A stretch of 64,000 nt of DNA, from positions 124,001 through 188,000 of the forward strand of contig CAUWGX010000002.1 of assembly GCA_963558565.1 (NCBI GenBank), in the 5' to 3' direction. Every line of letters starts with the position of its first letter. Position 1 is the first letter of the stretch. The position numbers were made by a program, and so were the translations under genes. Positions 53,707 through 63,072 of this stretch are shown piece by piece. This DNA is from Atopostipes sp963558565 (GTDB taxonomy: Bacteria; Bacillota; Bacilli; Lactobacillales; Carnobacteriaceae_A). A model generated the notes under the pieces. It did no database searches. It had not been told where the DNA came from and worked only from the letters and a program-made list of their open reading frames with translations.

Positions 53707-54003
53707 TTAGTAGTCGTTAAACGGATCCCGGTTATTCAATGCATCTAGTTTACGATTGATATTTTTTAAGTAATCAACTGCTTTGAAACCAAGGATAATC
53801 AGCTCGCAGTATACTCGAACCATTAAAAAACCAAAGATTGCGATCAGGATAGCGCCTAGTATCCCTTCAAATTCGCCAGCGATTAATGAACCAACCAACG
53901 TCATAATACTCGCAAGCGCTACAAAAACCATACTAATCCAATAAATTATTTTTATAATTCCAGGTGTAATCATTTCATCAAAATTTTTAAATTTTTCAAA
54001 CAT
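53707..54003 (-). CDS. DUF4282-family small membrane protein
   Basis: 98 residues starting MFEKFKNFDEMITPGIIK. Two membrane helices (IIYWISMVFVALASIMTLVG and about residues 50-72) are followed by YCELIILGFKAVDYLKNINRKL, the recognisable C-terminus of DUF4282 proteins. Function unknown. The ATG at 54003 follows AAAGGAGG; the upstream 34-codon extension of the frame overlaps that ribosome binding site and is rejected. Confidence 0.82.
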   Translation of the reverse strand: MFEKFKNFDEMITPGIIKIIYWISMVFVALASIMTLVGSLIAGEFEGILGAILIAIFGFLMVRVYCELIILGFKAVDYLKNINRKLDALNNRDPFNDY

Positions 54004-54130
54004 TTTATGCCTCCTTTCCAAGGATAACTCTCTGCCAAAATAAACGGACAGATGCAAGTCTAGTTTAACACGGCTTTCCCAATAATCCGAAAGATAAGGA
54101 TACATTTATTTGTTCTTTTGAAAATAAATA

Positions 54131-54163
54131 AACGCTCGAGCCAAGAAAAATCAGCCGAGCGTT
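54131..54163 (-). terminator. Terminator of the KdgT-like gene
   Basis: AACGCTCG / CGAGCGTT stem followed by a T-rich stretch on the minus strand. Confidence 0.75.
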
Positions 54164-54176
54164 TCGTTCTCTTCTT

Positions 54177-55124
54177 TTAAGTGGTCTGTTCTTCTGGTGT
54201 TCGATCATTTTTAGATAACTTCGCCACGATAAACGGCGTAATAACACTGGTAAGAACGACTACAAGTAAAACTTGTGAAGTAGCCGCTGTCACGTAAGGA
54301 CCTAAAAGATCCGGATAAATATTACCTAAGATCCCTGCCGTTGAAACAGATAATCCCGCAACCGTTAAGAAAGTAGCACCAACGGTTCCGTCATTTTTAA
54401 GGACAAAGCGGTCGATCAATAAGAGGGCAAAGTTAATAATATAAAATAAAAGTCCTAAAACAAGGCCTCCGCCACCTGCTTTTAGTGATTCGACTAAGTT
54501 GAGGCCGTAACCTAAGTTCCACCCCATTAAGAAAGTAAGTCCAGGTAAAGCAGGCATAAAGAAATCTCTAAAATTCGAGTCAATATTTCCAAAAACAACA
54601 CCAGCCACCATCGGTACTAACGTACTGATCACAGGCATCCAGTCCATACCTCCACCGCTCGCAATACCATAAACAATCATCGGTACCGCCGCAATACTAA
54701 AGAGCCCAGTCACTCCGTAAACAGCTGTATCTTGTTCACTTCCATATTGCTGCATTAAAGATAAATAAACAGCAGGGTTGATGGAACAAATAGTAATTGT
54801 AAAGGCTAGCGCACTAATACCTAATACGCCTGATTGACCAAAAAATGAAATAAATAATAAACTTGCTGTAACACCGATGATAAATTTCGCTAAGAGTAAA
54901 ACCCCTTGACGTTTTAAAGCATAACCAATCTTTTTAACATCGATTCCTGTTCCAGAGGCAAAACAAATGGCTCCAATAATACCATTCGTCCCCGCACCAC
55001 CAAAGATATGTTCCGTTAGACCGCCAATTTGAAATAAATTCGGCCAAAAAGTGTAGATCAGCGCACTCATCAACATCGGTACTAAAAATGTACCCGCCGG
55101 CACCTTCTTAATTGCATTTAACAC
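54177..55124 (-). CDS. 2-keto-3-deoxygluconate permease-like transporter
   Basis: 315 residues, about ten membrane segments. Family features are the N-terminus KKVPAGTFLVPMLMSALIYT, CFASGTGIDVKK and the GWNLGYGLNL segment. KdgT proteins import 2-keto-3-deoxygluconate with protons. No other pectin or uronate genes are near, so the real substrate may differ. Monocistronic. Confidence 0.88.
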   Translation of the reverse strand: MLNAIKKVPAGTFLVPMLMSALIYTFWPNLFQIGGLTEHIFGGAGTNGIIGAICFASGTGIDVKKIGYALKRQGVLLLAKFIIGVTASLLFISFFGQSGVLGISALAFTITICSINPAVYLSLMQQYGSEQDTAVYGVTGLFSIAAVPMIVYGIASGGGMDWMPVISTLVPMVAGVVFGNIDSNFRDFFMPALPGLTFLMGWNLGYGLNLVESLKAGGGGLVLGLLFYIINFALLLIDRFVLKNDGTVGATFLTVAGLSVSTAGILGNIYPDLLGPYVTAATSQVLLVVVLTSVITPFIVAKLSKNDRTPEEQTT

Positions 55125-55256
55125 TCTTCATCACTTCCTTTATAAAATACTAAATATAATTTCCCATAATACCATACGGGCAATCCTGAAGCTATCTTTT
55201 TGCTGGGTAAACCGTTAAAAATAAATCGCTCTTCGTTGAATGAATATTTTTATCAT

Positions 55257-56531
55257 TTAATCTAGCGCTCTTTTAATATCTCCCACCAAATACAAGGATC
55301 CAAATTGAATAACGGTCTCATCTTCCGGAATGTCTTCTTGAATATAAGCCAATACTTCCTCTACATTATCCTTTGCGAGGGATTGGTAACCTTTTGCTTG
55401 TAAAGCAGTAGCGACTTCATATGGGTCAAAACCACGATTTGGATCGGGTGAAACTAAAATAAATTCTTTGGCTAGATGGCTCACTTGTTCGATCATTTGT
55501 TCATAAGCTTTATCCTTCATCATGCCAATCACAAAATGGAATTGATTGCTTGGAAACGTCTCTTCTAATGTTTCTACTAAACGCTTCACACTCGCTTCGT
55601 TATGCGCGCCATCAATATAAAATAAAGGATGTTCGCCTACTTTTTCTAAACGCCCGGGCCAATACGCTTTGACTAACCCTTGATAAAGGTTATCATCCGT
55701 TAGTTTAAATCCTTTTTCGTTCAGTATTTTAGAAGCCTCGAGCACTAAACAAGCATTTTCGATTTGATGTTTGCCTAAAAGGGTTAAAGTTACGGATTTC
55801 CATTCTTTATAATCAAACACTTGTTTTGAAAGCGTCGCTTCTTTTACTTGAATAGCTTGCGGATCTAAAAATAGAACCGAACCATTGACTGCTGCTGCTT
55901 CTTTTTCCGCAATTTTTTTCAAGGACTCCGCAACAGGGCCAACAATTAGATGACCGTGTTCTTTCAAAATTTTAGCTTTTTCATACATAATCTCTTCCTT
56001 GGTATCGCCCAAAATCGCTTGATGGTCTAATCCAATCGAAGTAATCACGGAAACTTCTGCAGTATCAATGACATTGGTCGAATCTAAACGCCCCCCAATG
56101 CCGGCTTCTAAAAGCACAAGATCTGGCTGTTTTTCTTGGAAATAGATAAAGGCAGCCACCGTTAGTAATTCAAAGGCATAAAATTTTTCAGCTCGTTCTG
56201 CTTCTAGCTCTAAGATAGCTGGCTCCATATACTCGACAATCCGTATAAAATCTTCATCTGCTATATACTCACCATTTATCCGAATACGTTCGTTAACCAC
56301 TTCTAGATGAGGGGATGTGAAGATGCCCACATCAAAACCAGCCTCTTTTAAAACAGAATAAAATAAAGAAGCCGTCGATCCTTTCCCATTCGTTCCTGTG
56401 ATATGGATGTAGGATAAGTTCTTTTGAGGATTTCCTAGTTTTTCCAGTAAGGAATAAAGTCGGTTTAAATTTTCTTTGCGTCCATTGCCTCGATTTGTAT
56501 TTACATAAGATATTACTTTTTCCATATTCAT
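55257..56531 (-). CDS. folC: Folylpolyglutamate synthase / dihydrofolate synthase
   Basis: About 424 residues. The P-loop YIHITGTNGKGSTASL, the SPHLEVVNERIRING loop, GGRLDSTNVID and YIDGAHNEASV identify the Mur-ligase-related FolC family, which adds glutamates to folate. The ATG at 56531 is one of several closely spaced starts and the exact one is uncertain. Confidence 0.93.
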   Translation of the reverse strand: MNMEKVISYVNTNRGNGRKENLNRLYSLLEKLGNPQKNLSYIHITGTNGKGSTASLFYSVLKEAGFDVGIFTSPHLEVVNERIRINGEYIADEDFIRIVEYMEPAILELEAERAEKFYAFELLTVAAFIYFQEKQPDLVLLEAGIGGRLDSTNVIDTAEVSVITSIGLDHQAILGDTKEEIMYEKAKILKEHGHLIVGPVAESLKKIAEKEAAAVNGSVLFLDPQAIQVKEATLSKQVFDYKEWKSVTLTLLGKHQIENACLVLEASKILNEKGFKLTDDNLYQGLVKAYWPGRLEKVGEHPLFYIDGAHNEASVKRLVETLEETFPSNQFHFVIGMMKDKAYEQMIEQVSHLAKEFILVSPDPNRGFDPYEVATALQAKGYQSLAKDNVEEVLAYIQEDIPEDETVIQFGSLYLVGDIKRALD

Positions 56532-56660
56532 TTCTTCTATCACGCTCTCACATCTCAATTTCTGTACCCTATCATAACCTTTTTAGGTTCATTTTTATAG
56601 TCATAAACAATGATTGGCATCATTTCTCTCTCTCATAAAATATCTTTAACTTCATCTAAC

Positions 56661-56713
56661 AAAAAAAGCTCCTTAATACGGACAAGAAAACGATATGTCA
56701 GTATTAAGGAGCT
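56661..56713 (-). terminator. Terminator of the rpmH-rnpA-yidC-jag operon
   Basis: AGCTCCTTAATAC / GTATTAAGGAGCT, a perfect 13-bp stem followed by seven T on the minus strand. Confidence 0.9.
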
Positions 56714-56727
56714 AGTATTTTCTTTTT

Positions 56728-57687
56728 TTATGAATGGTCGGGTTCGACCACTAAGTAACGCTTCGGCTCGCGTCCTTCTGAATGTGTTTTAACATTTGGA
56801 TTCCCATTTAAATAATGATGAATTTGTTTACGTTCATGAGCGGGCATTGGATCTAGTTTAACCGCGCGATTTGTTTTAATCACTTTTTCAGCGGTACGAT
56901 TCGCTAAATTCTCAACCGTATTTTTTCGTCTTTCACGATATTTTTCAGCATCTACTCGCACATTAATTTTACTGTAAGCTAATTGGTGCATATGATTTTG
57001 TGCTAAAGTTTGGAGACCATTCAATACTTTTCCGTGGCGGCCAATCACTAAGCCAGCATTTTCAGTTTCGATGTCATACTTTACGGTGTTTTTCACGCGG
57101 CTTGTATAAACTTCCACATCCGTAACACCCATCTCCACAATAATGTCTTTCAAGTATTGGCGGACATCTTCAATCGCTTCCTGGTCTTTATCATAAATTT
57201 CAGTTTCAGTCGGCTCGGATCGTTCCGTCGTCTCACTATCTTTGGATTCGACTTTTTGATCTTGTCCTTCTTCACCGACCCGCTCAACTTCTGCAGGTTC
57301 GCGACCTGCGTCCATTTCTTCTATGTTCATTTCAGCTTCTTGTTCTTTTGCTTCTTCTTCTTTTTCCTCTATAGAGGTGTCTGTTTGTGAAGCGGTAGCC
57401 TCTGCTTGTGTTTGTGTTTCTTTTTCTGCTTCAGTATTAGAAGCTGGTTCGTTCTCTTCTGTGCGATTCATGTCAAATTCGTTCGATAAAAATTCATCAA
57501 CCACATTCATTTTTTCTTTTCTTTCGACAATGACAACTGCATCTTTCTGCCCAATGCCTAAGAATCCTTTTTTTCCGGGCTCTTCGACTTTAATAACTGC
57601 CTCGTCTTTTGTAATCCCTAAAGCATTGAGACCTTTGATAATTGCTTCTTCTTGTGTTGGTGCTTGTGCAATATATTTATCATTCAC
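56728..57687 (-). CDS. jag: RNA-binding protein Jag/KhpB
   Basis: 319 residues: Jag N-terminal domain (about 1-52, with GKKGFLGIGQKDAVV), a long Glu-rich linker (about 65-170), a KH domain (GLVIGRHGKVLNGLQTL) and a terminal R3H domain (PMPAHERKQIHHYL). It binds RNA and influences cell elongation and division in Gram-positives. It follows yidC by about 57 bp, the usual Firmicute order. The acidic linker is long for the family. Confidence 0.95.
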   Translation of the reverse strand: MNDKYIAQAPTQEEAIIKGLNALGITKDEAVIKVEEPGKKGFLGIGQKDAVVIVERKEKMNVVDEFLSNEFDMNRTEENEPASNTEAEKETQTQAEATASQTDTSIEEKEEEAKEQEAEMNIEEMDAGREPAEVERVGEEGQDQKVESKDSETTERSEPTETEIYDKDQEAIEDVRQYLKDIIVEMGVTDVEVYTSRVKNTVKYDIETENAGLVIGRHGKVLNGLQTLAQNHMHQLAYSKINVRVDAEKYRERRKNTVENLANRTAEKVIKTNRAVKLDPMPAHERKQIHHYLNGNPNVKTHSEGREPKRYLVVEPDHS

Positions 57688-57744
57688 GAGTCTAATCCTC
57701 CATCCGATTATCCTTGTCTACTTTTGTTTATTATAAAACAAATA

Positions 57745-58596
57745 TTATTTTTTCACACTTCTACCTGTTCTAAGTGCTTTATTAAGTGCTCTTTTTCTGT
57801 TTCTTTCTTTTTCTCTTTCGCGCTCTGCTTTTTCTTCCAATTCTCTTCGTTTCTTAAATGGATTTTGGAAGATTAAAGTAATAATCGCACGCGTTGCGTT
57901 TGAAGCGGCAAAATAAAGGGCTAAAGAACTTGAAACTCTAAAAGTAATAAAGAAGATCATAATTGGCATCACAAATGTCATCGCATTTGTTTTTGAGTGC
58001 GGATTTCCATATTGCATTAACCAGCTATTGGCCATTGTAAATAAAGCGGCTAAGATCGGTAAGATAAAGTATGGATCTGGTCGTCCGAGTTCTAGCCATA
58101 AGAAGTGACCGGTTGCTAGTTCTGGTGTGCGGGTAACGGTTTGGTAAAGTGCAATAAAAATCGGCATTTGAATCAACAGTGGTAGGAATCCCATTAATGG
58201 ATTAACCCCTGCTTCATCTTGTAGTTTTTTCGTCTCTTCCATTAGCTTCTCTTGTGTTTCTTCATCTTTAGAAGAATATTTTTCACGTAGTGCTTCGAGC
58301 TTTGGCTGAATTTCTTGGGTTTTCGCCATATTTTTTTGTTGATAATTTGTTAATGGTAGTAATAGAATTTGTCCTAAAGCTGTAAAGACAATAATAGCAA
58401 GACCATAACTACCACCAAAAAGATCAGAAAGCCATAAAATAAAGCGAGAGAAATTATAAATGATTACTCCATCCCAGAAACCTTCGCTCTCAGGACCTAT
58501 TGCTTCCGTTCTTCCACAAGCACTTAGAAATACAATAAATGCTACAAGAGCTAGCATTAAGAGTGTGCGTTTATTTTTTCTGTAGAACTCTTTCAC
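57745..58596 (-). CDS. yidC: Membrane protein insertase YidC (lipoprotein form)
   Basis: 283 residues. A lipobox FLSACG places the lipidated Cys at position 27. Five membrane segments follow, including FGGSYGLAIIVFTALGQILL and the conserved GFLPLLIQMPIFIALYQTV. A basic C-terminal tail (RELEEKAEREREKERNRKRA) fits ribosome contact. Located between rnpA and jag. Confidence 0.97.
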   Translation of the reverse strand: MKEFYRKNKRTLLMLALVAFIVFLSACGRTEAIGPESEGFWDGVIIYNFSRFILWLSDLFGGSYGLAIIVFTALGQILLLPLTNYQQKNMAKTQEIQPKLEALREKYSSKDEETQEKLMEETKKLQDEAGVNPLMGFLPLLIQMPIFIALYQTVTRTPELATGHFLWLELGRPDPYFILPILAALFTMANSWLMQYGNPHSKTNAMTFVMPIMIFFITFRVSSSLALYFAASNATRAIITLIFQNPFKKRRELEEKAEREREKERNRKRALNKALRTGRSVKK

Positions 58597-58660
58597 TATT
58601 TTTCTCTCCTAAAAGTATATTCAATTATTTAATTTATCCCGATGAATCGGTTGATCATTT

Positions 58661-59020
58661 TTATTCATTCTTTTTTCTTGAAATAACGTTCGCTAAAGAT
58701 AACACATGAAGTAAGCTTCTCTTAATTTCATGATATTCCATCTGGTTGACGGGTTTCCTAGCGATCACTATAAAATCAAGTGCATGATCAAATGTATATT
58801 CTTTATCTAATTCCATTAAAGCATGTCGAATTCTTCGTTTAATTTTATTTCGAATAACAGCATTTCCCAATCTTGTTCCTACTGAAATGCCCACTCGAAA
58901 ATGTTTCTGTTCTTTTTTAGGAAGTGTATAGACTACAAATTGACGATTGGCTTTGGATACTCCATCATGAAAAACTTTTTGAAAGTCCTTTTCTGACTTT
59001 ACACGGTAAGCTTTTCTCAT
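58661..59020 (-). CDS. rnpA: Ribonuclease P protein component
   Basis: 119 residues. MRKAYRVKSEKDFQKVFHDG at the start and the RNR-type motif RLGNAVIRNKIKRRIRHAL are standard. It helps mature tRNA 5' ends. It follows rpmH and precedes yidC. Confidence 0.97.
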   Translation of the reverse strand: MRKAYRVKSEKDFQKVFHDGVSKANRQFVVYTLPKKEQKHFRVGISVGTRLGNAVIRNKIKRRIRHALMELDKEYTFDHALDFIVIARKPVNQMEYHEIKRSLLHVLSLANVISRKKNE

Positions 59021-59053
59021 CCCATCACTTCCCTTCTTCGTAATGATGTGTAA

Positions 59054-59099
59054 TAAAAAAAGCGACGTTCACTCATTTTATATGAGATCCTGTCGCTTT
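59054..59099 (-). terminator. Hairpin between rpmH and rnpA
   Basis: AAAGCGAC / GTCGCTTT with an inner CTCAT/ATGAG pairing, then seven T on the minus strand. It probably lowers rnpA expression relative to rpmH rather than ending all transcripts. Confidence 0.75.
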
Positions 59100-59125
59100 A
59101 GATTTATAAAACGAATTCTTCATGT

Positions 59126-59266
59126 TTAATGAGTCAAACGCTTTCTACCTTTACGACGTCTGTTTTTCAAAACATTACGTCCACTTTTAGTACTCATTCT
59201 TTTACGGAATCCGTGTACTTTCTTTCTTTGACGTTTCTTTGGGTTATAAGTTAATCCTTCTGACAT
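59126..59266 (-). CDS. rpmH: 50S ribosomal protein L34
   Basis: 46 residues, with the invariant core KKVHGFRKRMSTKSGRNVLK. The N-terminus MSEGLTYNPKKRQR is slightly longer than the common MKRTYQP form. GGAGGTG lies 6-7 nt before the ATG. First gene of the leftward rpmH-rnpA-yidC-jag cluster flanking the origin. Confidence 0.97.
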   Translation of the reverse strand: MSEGLTYNPKKRQRKKVHGFRKRMSTKSGRNVLKNRRRKGRKRLTH

Positions 59267-59356
59267 ATTGAAACACCTCCTGAATTCTTTAAAAATCCAT
59301 TTCTATCATTTAATTCGTTAATGTAATCATTAACATCATGCGAACAGACTATTTAA

Positions 59357-59385
59357 TTTTATGGAAAAATTATTGCTTTGTCAAC
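59357..59385 (-). promoter_or_regulatory. rpmH promoter
   Basis: TTGACA (59380-59385), a 17-bp spacer and TAAAAT (59357-59362) on the minus strand. Confidence 0.82.
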
Positions 59386-59507
59386 TTATACTTTATATTT
59401 TATTGCCCTTTTAGAAAGTTATTTTAATTATTTTTTTACAGCTCGTCAATAAAAAATTTAAAATCTTGAATATTTATCCCTTTTATTTATCCTCTTTTTG
59501 TTAATAG

Positions 59508-59799
59508 TTATCCACATTGCTTGTGATTCGTAAAAATAATTTTCTCGCTATCCACAGCTAAAAATTGGCTTTTTAAACTATGGACACCCTTGTTTATAGG
59601 TTGTTAACATATCCACATATCCTGTGAATAAGTCTGTGAAACATCTGCCGTTAAGCCATTTGCATTCCATGTATTTGTCCACATTTTACTAAAAACCACT
59701 TTTATTATTTCTATCTTCCACAGTTTTTATTCAGGTTGTGGATAAGTATATAACAGCCTGCGAATTCTTTTATTCACAATTTATTAATTCTGTGGAAAA
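59508..59799. other. DnaA-box cluster upstream of dnaA
   Basis: Boxes: TTATCCACA 59508, CTATCCACA 59548, ATATCCACA 59609, TGTGAATAA 59623, TTGTCCACA 59675, TGTGGATAA 59737 and TTATTCACA 59770. Spacing is irregular and orientation mixed. This is the dnaA promoter side of a bipartite origin; it also allows DnaA autoregulation. Confidence 0.88.
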
Positions 59800-59858
59800 C
59801 TTTTTTCATCCGTGTTAAAATAAAAAACACTACTATGTAATTAAGGGAGAGAAATCAC

Positions 59859-61187
59859 GTGTTAGAGGATCAAAATAGTATCTGGATTTACTTGAAAGAT
59901 AAATTTAAAGAAGACCTTTCAAAGGTAAGCTTTGATACCTGGATCGATAGTGCACAAGTTCTTTCCGTATCTAATCAACTAATTACCATTCAAGTTCCTA
60001 CAACTTTACATAAAGAGTATTGGGAAAATCACCTTGCAACGAAGATTGTTGAATATCTCTATGAATATGCGGGGCAAGAGATTACTCCGCGTTTTCTTAC
60101 AAAAGATGAACAAGACCAGCAAGAACAAGAAGAAGAAACTATGGAAGTAACGACTACACCAAATGTTTTTCAATCGAGTGAATTGAATAGTAAATATACC
60201 TTCGATACGTTCGTTATCGGTAAAGGAAACCAGATGGCACATGCTGCTGCTTTAGTCGTTTCAGAAGAACCTGGAACCATCTATAATCCTTTATTTTTCT
60301 ATGGTGGAGTTGGTTTAGGGAAGACCCATTTAATGCACGCTATTGGTCATCAATACTTAAGTATTAATCCGGATAAAAATGTGAAATATGTGTCGAGTGA
60401 AACCTTTGCGAATGACTTTATAAGTTCCATTCAGAATCGAACACAAGAAGAATTCCGCGAAAAATATCGTACAGTCGATTTATTATTAGTCGATGATATT
60501 CAATTTTTCGCAGATAAAGAGGGAACACAAGAAGAATTTTTCCATACGTTTAATGCTTTATATGATGATAGAAAACAAATTGTGTTAACGAGTGATCGAC
60601 TACCTAACGAAATTCCTAAGATGCAAGAACGACTTGTATCACGCTTTGCCTGGGGACTTTCAGTCGATATTACACCGCCTGATTTAGAAACGCGAATTGC
60701 TATTTTAAGGAAGAAAGCAGATGCTGAACGCTTAGAAATTCCAAATGATACGCTCAGTTATATTGCAGGACAAATTGATTCAAACATTCGTGAACTAGAA
60801 GGGGCGCTTGTTCGTGTGCAAGCTTATGCTACGATGCAAAATCTTGAAATTACCACAAGCTTAGCAGCGGACGCACTGAAGAGCATGATCAAAGATTCCG
60901 ATAAAGAATTGTCCATTAGTCAAATTCAAGAAGATGTGGCTGACTACTATCAGATCACTGTCGATGATCTAAAGGGCAAACGTCGTGTAAAAACCATTGT
61001 TATGCCTCGTCAAATTGCGATGTATTTAGCACGCGAGTTAACAGATTCTTCGTTTCCAAAAATTGGAGCTGAATTTGGCGGAAAAGATCACACAACTGTT
61101 TTACATGCCCATGAAAAAATTACGAAACTGCTAACTGAAGATCCAAAAATAAAAAGAGAGATCAATGAATTAAAAGAACAATTTTAA
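59859..61187 (+). CDS. dnaA: Chromosomal replication initiator DnaA
   Basis: 442 residues. Domain I lies at about 1-85 and a short Gln/Glu linker follows. The AAA+ ATPase has YGGVGLGKTHLMHAIG and LLLVDDIQF. The DNA-binding domain IV ends with PKIGAEFGGKDHTTVLHA. The start is GTG at 59859 after AAGGGAG. Confidence 0.98.
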   Translation: MLEDQNSIWIYLKDKFKEDLSKVSFDTWIDSAQVLSVSNQLITIQVPTTLHKEYWENHLATKIVEYLYEYAGQEITPRFLTKDEQDQQEQEEETMEVTTTPNVFQSSELNSKYTFDTFVIGKGNQMAHAAALVVSEEPGTIYNPLFFYGGVGLGKTHLMHAIGHQYLSINPDKNVKYVSSETFANDFISSIQNRTQEEFREKYRTVDLLLVDDIQFFADKEGTQEEFFHTFNALYDDRKQIVLTSDRLPNEIPKMQERLVSRFAWGLSVDITPPDLETRIAILRKKADAERLEIPNDTLSYIAGQIDSNIRELEGALVRVQAYATMQNLEITTSLAADALKSMIKDSDKELSISQIQEDVADYYQITVDDLKGKRRVKTIVMPRQIAMYLARELTDSSFPKIGAEFGGKDHTTVLHAHEKITKLLTEDPKIKREINELKEQF

Positions 61188-61191
61188 AATG

Positions 61192-61345
61192 TGTGGATAA
61201 CTTTTCAGTTAAGCACAAAAACATCCACAAGTTATCCACAGTGGAAAACCCACTTACCAAACGCTAAATTTGATTATCCACAGAATCCACAGGCCCTACT
61301 ACTATTACTATATTATTTATATAATATAATTAATATATAAGGCGC
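61192..61345. other. Replication origin (oriC) with DnaA-trios and unwinding element
   Basis: DnaA boxes TGTGGATAA 61192, ACATCCACA 61221, TTATCCACA 61232, and tandem TTATCCACA-GAATCCACA 61274-61291. The tandem boxes are followed by a short GC step (GGCCC), then the trio run TACTACTATTACTAT (61297-61311), then an AT-only stretch to about 61340. This order matches the basal unwinding system known from Bacillus subtilis. Confidence 0.93.
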
Positions 61346-61436
61346 TCAGTTCTAAGAAATTTTAAATAAAAAAACACGAAAAATTATGCTATACTAATAA
61401 CTGAAAATATATTTCGACAGAAGGAGAGCAGAAAGA

Positions 61437-62588
61437 ATGAAATTTACAGTGAATCGTTTAGAATTGCTTAAAAAACTCCGTGATGTTCAATTGGCAATTT
61501 CTAATAAAACAACTATACCTATTCTAACTGGGTTAAAACTTGAAGTTACGAAGAATGATTTAAAAATAACTGGAAGTAACTCAGATATCTCAATCGAAGC
61601 GAAGTTATTCGCGGAGGATGAAGAAGCAGAATTAGAAATTGAAGAAACAGGGAGTATTGTCTTACAACCTGCTCGTTTCTTTGCTGATATTATTAATAAA
61701 TTAGCGGATGACACGTTTACGTTTGAAGTAAATACTCAATTACAAGCTTCCATCTCTTCAGCTAATTCGTTTTTCACGATTAATGCCTTAGATGCAGCGA
61801 GTTATCCTTACTTACCAGAAATTGATACCAGTGAATCTTTTACTTTACCAGTGATTTTGCTGAAAAAAGTGATCGAACAAACAGTGATCGCTGTATCCAA
61901 GCATGAAAGTCGTCCTATTTTGACGGGTGTTAATTTCTCTATTCAAGATGGAAAGCTTAAAGCTGTGGCCACAGACAGTCACCGCTTAAGTCAACGAATT
62001 ATCCCAGTTGCTGTTCCGGAAGATTTATCTTTCCAAATTGTTATTCCAGGAAACAGTTTAACTGAACTTTCAAAAATCTTAACAGATGATATAGAAGAGG
62101 TAAGTGTTGCTTTAGCTGAAAATCAAATTCTGTTTATGACAGAAGATACTCATTTCTACTCTCGTTTACTTGAAGGAAACTATCCACAGACGGATCAATT
62201 AATTCCACATGACTCTTCAACAGAGATTGATGTGAATGTTCAAAACTTAAAAGGAGCCGTCAGCCGTACGTCTTTACTTTCGCATGCGGGAAAAAATAAC
62301 GTCGTAAAATTAATTGTAGAAGATGGCGAGATTCAATTAACCAGTAATTCCCCTGAAGTCGGTTATGTCGAAGAAGATGTTCAATACGATAATCTAGATG
62401 GTGCTGAGATTGAAATTTCGTTTAACCCGGATTATTTACGCGATGCTTTAAATACTTTTGAAAGTGGAAAAGTAACGCTTAAGTTAATTTCAACCTTACG
62501 TCCGTTTGTGATTGTGCCAGCAGGAGCAGAGAATGATCATGATTTCATTCAGTTAATTACTCCGATCCGAACATCTACAGGATCGTAA
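61437..62588 (+). CDS. dnaN: DNA polymerase III sliding clamp (beta subunit)
   Basis: 383 residues in three clamp domains. It begins MKFTVNRLELLKKLRDVQLA and has ATDSHRLSQR in the second domain; it ends with the usual IVPAGAENDHDFIQLITPIR. The GAAGGAGAG ribosome binding site is strong. Located directly after oriC. Confidence 0.98.
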   Translation: MKFTVNRLELLKKLRDVQLAISNKTTIPILTGLKLEVTKNDLKITGSNSDISIEAKLFAEDEEAELEIEETGSIVLQPARFFADIINKLADDTFTFEVNTQLQASISSANSFFTINALDAASYPYLPEIDTSESFTLPVILLKKVIEQTVIAVSKHESRPILTGVNFSIQDGKLKAVATDSHRLSQRIIPVAVPEDLSFQIVIPGNSLTELSKILTDDIEEVSVALAENQILFMTEDTHFYSRLLEGNYPQTDQLIPHDSSTEIDVNVQNLKGAVSRTSLLSHAGKNNVVKLIVEDGEIQLTSNSPEVGYVEEDVQYDNLDGAEIEISFNPDYLRDALNTFESGKVTLKLISTLRPFVIVPAGAENDHDFIQLITPIRTSTGS

Positions 62589-62626
62589 ATTTTAAAAATA
62601 TAAATCATTCAAATAAAAATAAGCAG

Positions 62627-62659
62627 AAAAATGGATTCCTTATGAGAATCCATTTTTTT
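62627..62659 (+). terminator. dnaN terminator
   Basis: AAAAATGGATTC / GAATCCATTTTT stem followed by T. Confidence 0.9.
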
Positions 62660-62754
62660 AATTTATGAGCAAAATATATAATATTTGCGTTTTTGCTTTA
62701 AAACAATAAAAAAACGTACAGAAGCCATTTTTAGCGTAAAATACACGATTAAAA

Positions 62755-62783
62755 TTGAAAAATCTCTATTTTTCAGGTATAAT
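62755..62783 (+). promoter_or_regulatory. yaaA-recF promoter
   Basis: TTGAAA (62755-62760), a 17-bp spacer and TATAAT (62778-62783). Its position shows that yaaA starts downstream, at 62827. Confidence 0.87.
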
Positions 62784-62826
62784 AGTAAGGTATGAAACAG
62801 AATATCAAAGGATAAGGAGCATCCCC

Positions 62827-63072
62827 ATGGAAAAAACAGAAGTTGAAATTCAAGGTTCCTATATTACACTTGGACAATTTTTAAAATTATCAAGTATTAT
62901 ATCCAGTGGAGGGATGGCAAAGCCATTCTTACAACAGATGGAAGTATATGTGAATGAGGAGTTAGAAGATCGTCGTGGGAAAAAACTTTACGATGGCGAC
63001 AGTATCCGCATTCCAAATATCGGCGAATTTCAGATCAAAACATCATCTGAGAAAGACAACGAATGTATCTAG
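62827..63072 (+). CDS. yaaA: S4-domain RNA-binding protein YaaA
   Basis: 81 residues. MEKTEVEIQGSYITLGQFLK and a short S4 fold (VYVNEELEDRRGKKLYDGD) are typical of the small protein always found between dnaN and recF. AAGGAG lies 7 nt before the ATG; the frame extends 24 codons upstream but that part lies in the promoter. It overlaps recF by 10 bp. Confidence 0.93.
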   Translation: MEKTEVEIQGSYITLGQFLKLSSIISSGGMAKPFLQQMEVYVNEELEDRRGKKLYDGDSIRIPNIGEFQIKTSSEKDNECI

